A stretch of DNA of 64,000 nt, from contig JABABU010000026.1 of assembly GCA_014238065.1 (NCBI GenBank), positions 1-64,000 on the forward strand, written 5' to 3'. The notes beneath the pieces were generated by a model. It did not search any database and was not told where the DNA came from. It saw only the letters and a list, made by a program, of their open reading frames with translations. This stretch comes from Actinomycetota bacterium. Lineage in GTDB: Bacteria > Actinomycetota > Acidimicrobiia > Acidimicrobiales > Poriferisodalaceae. The translations under genes were made by a program, and so were the position numbers. This document shows, in pieces, positions 60,580 through 64,000 of this stretch (positions are counted from its first letter, which is position 1; each line of letters starts with the position of its first letter).

Positions 60580-61545
60580 ATGACGAGGACCGTCGAGCGA
60601 ATCTCACTGCACCTGACCCGTCCGATGATCACCGCACACGGCTCGATCGACGTCCGTCGAATCGCAGCCGTCAGCGTTACGGACGGCAACTTCACGGGTC
60701 ATGGTGAGGCGTCGACGCTTCCTGGCTTCGGTCTCGAGACCCAGGACGAAGCCGAACGCGAACTCGATGCGTGGGCTGGGACGGGAGACGTTCCGACCAC
60801 ACCAGCGGCAGCCACAGCAGTCGCTTGCGCCGCCGTCAACCTCGAGGCCGCACAGTCACAGGTCTCGCTCGCGAGCTCACTGGCGGGGGGGCCCGTCACG
60901 GGCGAGCTGAGATGCCAAGCCGTCATCGGCGACGGTGACGTCGAAGCGTCCCGACGTGATGCTGCCGCAGCGGTCGAAGGCGGCTACGAAGCGGTGAAAG
61001 TCAAGGTTGCTGCTGGGCCGGCGAGCCGCGACATCAAGCGGGTTCGCGCCATCCGGGAGGCGATCGGTCCCTCAACCGCGATCCGGCTCGATGCCAACGG
61101 TGGGTGGGATCTCGCAACGGCTACGGCAGTGCTCCGGACGTTGTCTGACGCCGACATCGAGTTCGTCGAGGAGCCAACTCGATCACCCACAGAGTTTCGA
61201 GAGATCGCAGCTACAACGGGCCACACGATTGCCCTCGACGAACATGCACAATCGGCTGACGTCATCGATGGAGTCGCCGGGTCCGGCATCGACGTCATCA
61301 TCGTGAAGCCCGCTGTTCTCGGTGGACCAACAGCGGCACACACGACTGCGCTCGGTCTGCTGAACCGCGGCCTTCGAGTCGTCGTCAGCTCATTCATGGA
61401 CGGCCCGATCGGACTCGACGCTGCTGTGCAAGTGGCTGCGGCGCTTCCGACAGGGGAAATCCATGGTCTTGCCACCGCCGGAATGTTCGACGATGCGTTT
61501 CCCGCCCACCTGACTCCGATCGGCGGACGACTGATCCTGGGGTAG
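60580..61545 (+). CDS. menC: o-Succinylbenzoate synthase (enolase superfamily)
   Basis: A 321-residue MenC. The catalytic lysine pair region is YEAVKVKVAAGP, metal ligands are in RLDANGGWDL, EFVEEPTRSP and IALDEHAQSA, and the second Lys is in IIVKPAVLGGPTAA. It dehydrates the MenH product to o-succinylbenzoate. The later genes (menE, menB, menA) are not in the window. Confidence 0.9.
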   Translation: MTRTVERISLHLTRPMITAHGSIDVRRIAAVSVTDGNFTGHGEASTLPGFGLETQDEAERELDAWAGTGDVPTTPAAATAVACAAVNLEAAQSQVSLASSLAGGPVTGELRCQAVIGDGDVEASRRDAAAAVEGGYEAVKVKVAAGPASRDIKRVRAIREAIGPSTAIRLDANGGWDLATATAVLRTLSDADIEFVEEPTRSPTEFREIAATTGHTIALDEHAQSADVIDGVAGSGIDVIIVKPAVLGGPTAAHTTALGLLNRGLRVVVSSFMDGPIGLDAAVQVAAALPTGEIHGLATAGMFDDAFPAHLTPIGGRLILG

Positions 61546-61588
61546 ACCGAATTTTCACACGCCACACCCAACGTCGCCCGCGAGCGAA

Positions 61589-62587
61589 TCATCGACCGAG
61601 GAGGTCGGCGCAACGGTTCCAGATCCTGGCGGAGAACTCGGTGAGGTCCATGTCGAGTTCCGGGCTGTCGATGCAGACGTTGAGCAGATCGAGTCCGCGA
61701 GCCGGAATCAGGCCCTCGAGCTCACCATCAAAGGCCTCGACCCATGGCCGCACCGACGAATACCCGGCCCGATAACCCTCGAAAAGCTGTGCATAGTCGT
61801 CGCGCCACCGGATGTAGTACAGCGTCGTTGCCACATCGAGAACAGGCGTCGCGAACTGGAGATCCTCGAAGTCGATCACTGCGAACTGTCCGCGATCGAC
61901 CTTGACATTCCAGTGGTGCATGTCGCCGTGGGTGACGATCGCCATGCCGCGACGATGGGCGGCTGCCACGTTGACGTCGCTCTTCGCAAGCAGGAGGGCG
62001 GCAATCTTCCTGTGTTCACGCGAATACAGCCGCATCGCGTGGTCGTCGAGCAACACCATCGACTCGCCCAGGTGGATCGTGGCGTCGTACGTCATCAACG
62101 GAAAGTCAGGAGGGGGCGCCCAGGCCGAAGCGAAGTCATGCATCGTCGCCATGACCTCACCTAGGCGGCAATAGCTGTCAGGCGTCACAGCTTCGGCCAA
62201 GTCGCGCCCGGTCACCCAACTGAAGAGGACGCAGTCTCTCGGCTGGGGAACGCCTTCGGCGCAGGCTTCCGTCACCGGATCACCGTCGACGTTCATCACC
62301 GGCATCGGAACTGTCAGCTCGGTTCCAGCGGCCAGAGCTGCCATGAAATCCACTTCGGCGCCGACGAGGGAGCGATGACGTTCAGGCCGAGGCAACGTGA
62401 CCCGGAGCGCGAAGCGAGTTCCGTCAGTTGTGTCAACTCGGAACACACAGTTCCAGGAGTTGGTGATGAGGCGGAGGCGACTGACCTCCACGTCGTAGGA
62501 CTCCAGTGCTTTCATGGCAAGCGGTCGCAGCCGCCTGGCGCGGCCGAACTCTGTGAGATCCTCGAACGAGCGTGGACCTCCGCTCAA
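61589..62587 (-). CDS. Aminoglycoside-phosphotransferase-fold kinase
   Basis: A 332-residue APH/choline-kinase-like protein. N-lobe NSWNCVFRVDTTDGTRFALRV holds the ATP-binding strands, and the catalytic loop THGDMHHWNVKVDRG plus the metal-binding IDFEDLQFATP of the C-lobe are canonical. Substrate is probably a small metabolite (an amino alcohol or sugar) rather than an antibiotic. Overlaps the start of psuG by 4 nt, so they may be co-transcribed. Confidence 0.85.
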   Translation of the reverse strand: MSGGPRSFEDLTEFGRARRLRPLAMKALESYDVEVSRLRLITNSWNCVFRVDTTDGTRFALRVTLPRPERHRSLVGAEVDFMAALAAGTELTVPMPVMNVDGDPVTEACAEGVPQPRDCVLFSWVTGRDLAEAVTPDSYCRLGEVMATMHDFASAWAPPPDFPLMTYDATIHLGESMVLLDDHAMRLYSREHRKIAALLLAKSDVNVAAAHRRGMAIVTHGDMHHWNVKVDRGQFAVIDFEDLQFATPVLDVATTLYYIRWRDDYAQLFEGYRAGYSSVRPWVEAFDGELEGLIPARGLDLLNVCIDSPELDMDLTEFSARIWNRCADLLGR

Positions 62588-63510
62588 CGCTGACCCGCGT
62601 ACGCGGCGGCGATGGCCACACCGACCCGTGCGTTGTTCTCTGCAAGCGCGAGATTGGCGGGGATCGAACGTCCCTCGGTTGCTTCCATGATGCGACCGAG
62701 CACGAAGGGGGTCACCGCAGGGCCGGTGAGTCCTGCTGTGCTCGCGTCGCGCAGGGCCCCGTCGAGGGCGGCATCCAGACGAGCTTCGTCGAGAGCATCG
62801 GCTTCTGGGATCGGAACGGCGAACAGGACCCCGCCACGATGACCGACGGAGTCACCGGCGACAAGAATCGCAGCAGCTTCCTCGGCCGAGTCGACCCGAA
62901 CTGGCACGTCGAGACCAGAACTACGGGTGTAGAACGCGGGGAAGTGGTCGGTGCCCAGTCCGACGACCGGCACACCCTTGGTCTCGAGATACTCCAGCGT
63001 CCTCGCCAAGTCGAGAAACGCTTTCGCTCCTGCCGACACACACCCGACGGGATAGCGGGCCAATGCATCAAGATCGGCACTGATGTCACTCGAGATCTCG
63101 CTGTCTCGGTGCACACCCCCGATACCTCCGGTTGCGAACACCTTGATCCCAGCGACGGCCGCTAGTGCAAGCGACGCTGAGACCGTCGTCACGCCCGCCT
63201 CCCAACGCAGGCCGATTGCCACCGGTAGCTCACGGCTCGCGACCTTTCGCGAACAGGCCAGCACCCGTTCGAGTTCGTCGTCGACGATGCCGACACGACC
63301 ATGCCCGTCGAGGATCGTCGTCAACGCAGGTACGCCTCCGCCATCACGAATGGCTCCGATGCAGCGCCGGTACGCCTCACCATTGTCAGGAGCGGGAAGG
63401 CCGAGGCTGCTGAAGATCGTCGACTCGAGTGCAACGACCGGCTTGCCATCAGCGAGCGCGTCGGAGACCTCCTCGGACACCACAACCGAGTCGTTGTCCA
63501 CGTCACTCAC
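62584..63510 (-). CDS. psuG: Pseudouridine-5'-phosphate glycosidase
   Basis: A 308-residue enzyme from GTG 63510 that splits pseudouridine 5'-phosphate into uracil and ribose 5-phosphate. Conserved pieces are VVALESTIFSSLGLPAP, GLRWEAGVTTVSASLALA, FATGGIGGVHRD and CVSAGAKAFLDLARTLEYLE (catalytic Lys), VVGLGTDHFPAFYTRSSG and NLALAENNARVG. The frame extends to 63603 without family similarity. It overlaps the kinase gene by 8 nt. Confidence 0.94.
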   Translation of the reverse strand: MSDVDNDSVVVSEEVSDALADGKPVVALESTIFSSLGLPAPDNGEAYRRCIGAIRDGGGVPALTTILDGHGRVGIVDDELERVLACSRKVASRELPVAIGLRWEAGVTTVSASLALAAVAGIKVFATGGIGGVHRDSEISSDISADLDALARYPVGCVSAGAKAFLDLARTLEYLETKGVPVVGLGTDHFPAFYTRSSGLDVPVRVDSAEEAAAILVAGDSVGHRGGVLFAVPIPEADALDEARLDAALDGALRDASTAGLTGPAVTPFVLGRIMEATEGRSIPANLALAENNARVGVAIAAAYAGQR

Positions 63511-64000
63511 CAGAAGTACCTGTTTCCCCAGAGGAGCCGCAGCCCTGGAGGGCTCCCTTCGACAGCAACGATCGAGCCGCGAGGTCGTGGCCGAGAACGG
63601 CACACTCCTCAGGCATCAGGCCCCGCGATACACCGATCATGAATGCCGCCGCAAACGCATCGCCTGCTCCTGTTGTGTCGACGATCGTCTCTACCCGCCG
63701 AGCAGGGACTTCGATCACGGCGCCGTCCAGAGCGTGGATGACCACTGGCAGTGCTCCGTTCTTCACCACAGTCAACGTCGCGCCGACCAGACAGCGATCG
63801 ACACCCAGCGCCAAAGCCTCGTCTGCGTTGCAGAACACAACGGTCGGCCGGACCCTCTCGACCAGAGACCGGATGGCATCAGCCCCGATGCGCTCGATCA
63901 CAGGCACGGCAGAAGCATCCAAGGACGTCTGCTGACCACGCGACGCCGACTCGCACAACGCGATCTCGGCAACAGACGCAAGCGGTTCGTCCGCCAACGC
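63503..64000 (-). CDS. psuK: PfkB-family sugar kinase, probable pseudouridine kinase (N-terminus outside window)
   Basis: The last 165 residues of a ribokinase-like protein; the rest lies beyond position 64000. The C-terminal hallmark VDTTGAGDAFAAAFMIGVSRG contains the catalytic Asp and anion hole of the PfkB signature, and the preceding PTVVFCNADEALAL is the E/N-type nucleotide site. The overlap with psuG identifies it as the likely pseudouridine kinase supplying PsuG. Confidence 0.85.
   Translation of the reverse strand, partial: ALADEPLASVAEIALCESASRGQQTSLDASAVPVIERIGADAIRSLVERVRPTVVFCNADEALALGVDRCLVGATLTVVKNGALPVVIHALDGAVIEVPARRVETIVDTTGAGDAFAAAFMIGVSRGLMPEECAVLGHDLAARSLLSKGALQGCGSSGETGTSGE

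Overview
The window is high-GC, densely coded DNA (I estimate about 62% GC by eye, not computed) from an actinomycete-like bacterium. Three WhiB proteins, a GlnR-like regulator, a biotin-carboxylase-type acyl-CoA carboxylase with its tiny epsilon subunit, a paired Get3-like ATPase locus and a Tad pilus locus all point to Actinobacteria. The mixture looks most like the Acidimicrobiia (Ilumatobacter and marine relatives), but that placement is an inference. There is no phage, insertion sequence or CRISPR array; this looks like chromosomal core with a few unusual islands.

Layout. 0-2.3 kb: WhiB (partial), an ECF sigma/anti-sigma pair, a short TatA and a second WhiB. 2.6-4.9 kb: MrfA/Hrq1-like helicase. 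4.9-7.8 kb: Tad pilus genes. 8.0-9.1 kb: a selenocysteine tRNA and a group 2 sigma factor. 9.3-11.6 kb: a small monooxygenase-fold protein and a three-gene ferritin-like cluster. 11.7-16.7 kb: NAD synthetase, then glnII and glnA divergently arranged around a GlnR-box-like repeat, followed by a GlnR-like regulator. 17-22.6 kb: RidA, a compact degenerate xanthine-dehydrogenase-like fusion, a Tat lipoprotein, IscA/ErpA, Mrp, GNAT and FxsA. 22.7-25.8 kb: selA and selB. 25.9-30 kb: WhiB, NfeD, the two Get3-like ATPases, a receiver protein and tRNA-Pro. 30.3-36.6 kb: lipid and redox enzymes plus an aspartate-type aminotransferase. 36.7-39.6 kb: an operon of an SMP-30-like lactonase, an uncharacterised protein and a UGSC-type selenoprotein with an in-frame UGA, then a MazG-like protein. 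39.6-54 kb: asd, lysC, cyclophilin, aat, ethylmalonyl-CoA mutase, degenerate GGDEF protein, acyl-CoA carboxylase, DNA ligase, 5'-3' exonuclease and dapD. 54.5-61.5 kb: an acyl-CoA synthetase, then a MerR regulator in one tight operon with menF-menD-menH-menC. 61.6-64 kb: a phosphotransferase and the pseudouridine catabolism pair psuG/psuK (psuK cut by the window end).

How it fits together. The most notable theme is selenocysteine. The window holds the tRNA (anticodon TCA), the synthase SelA, the elongation factor SelB and a client gene whose UGA sits in a U-G-S-C motif followed by a strong hairpin. Only SelD is not seen. The client is translationally coupled to an uncharacterised upstream gene and follows a lactonase, which suggests an undescribed selenium-dependent redox function. 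Nitrogen assimilation (glnII/glnA/glnR), menaquinone synthesis and the aspartate/lysine branch (asd, lysC, dapD) form other coherent modules. Many first-in-operon genes carry a TANNNT box only 6-8 nt before the start codon, which suggests widespread leaderless transcription.
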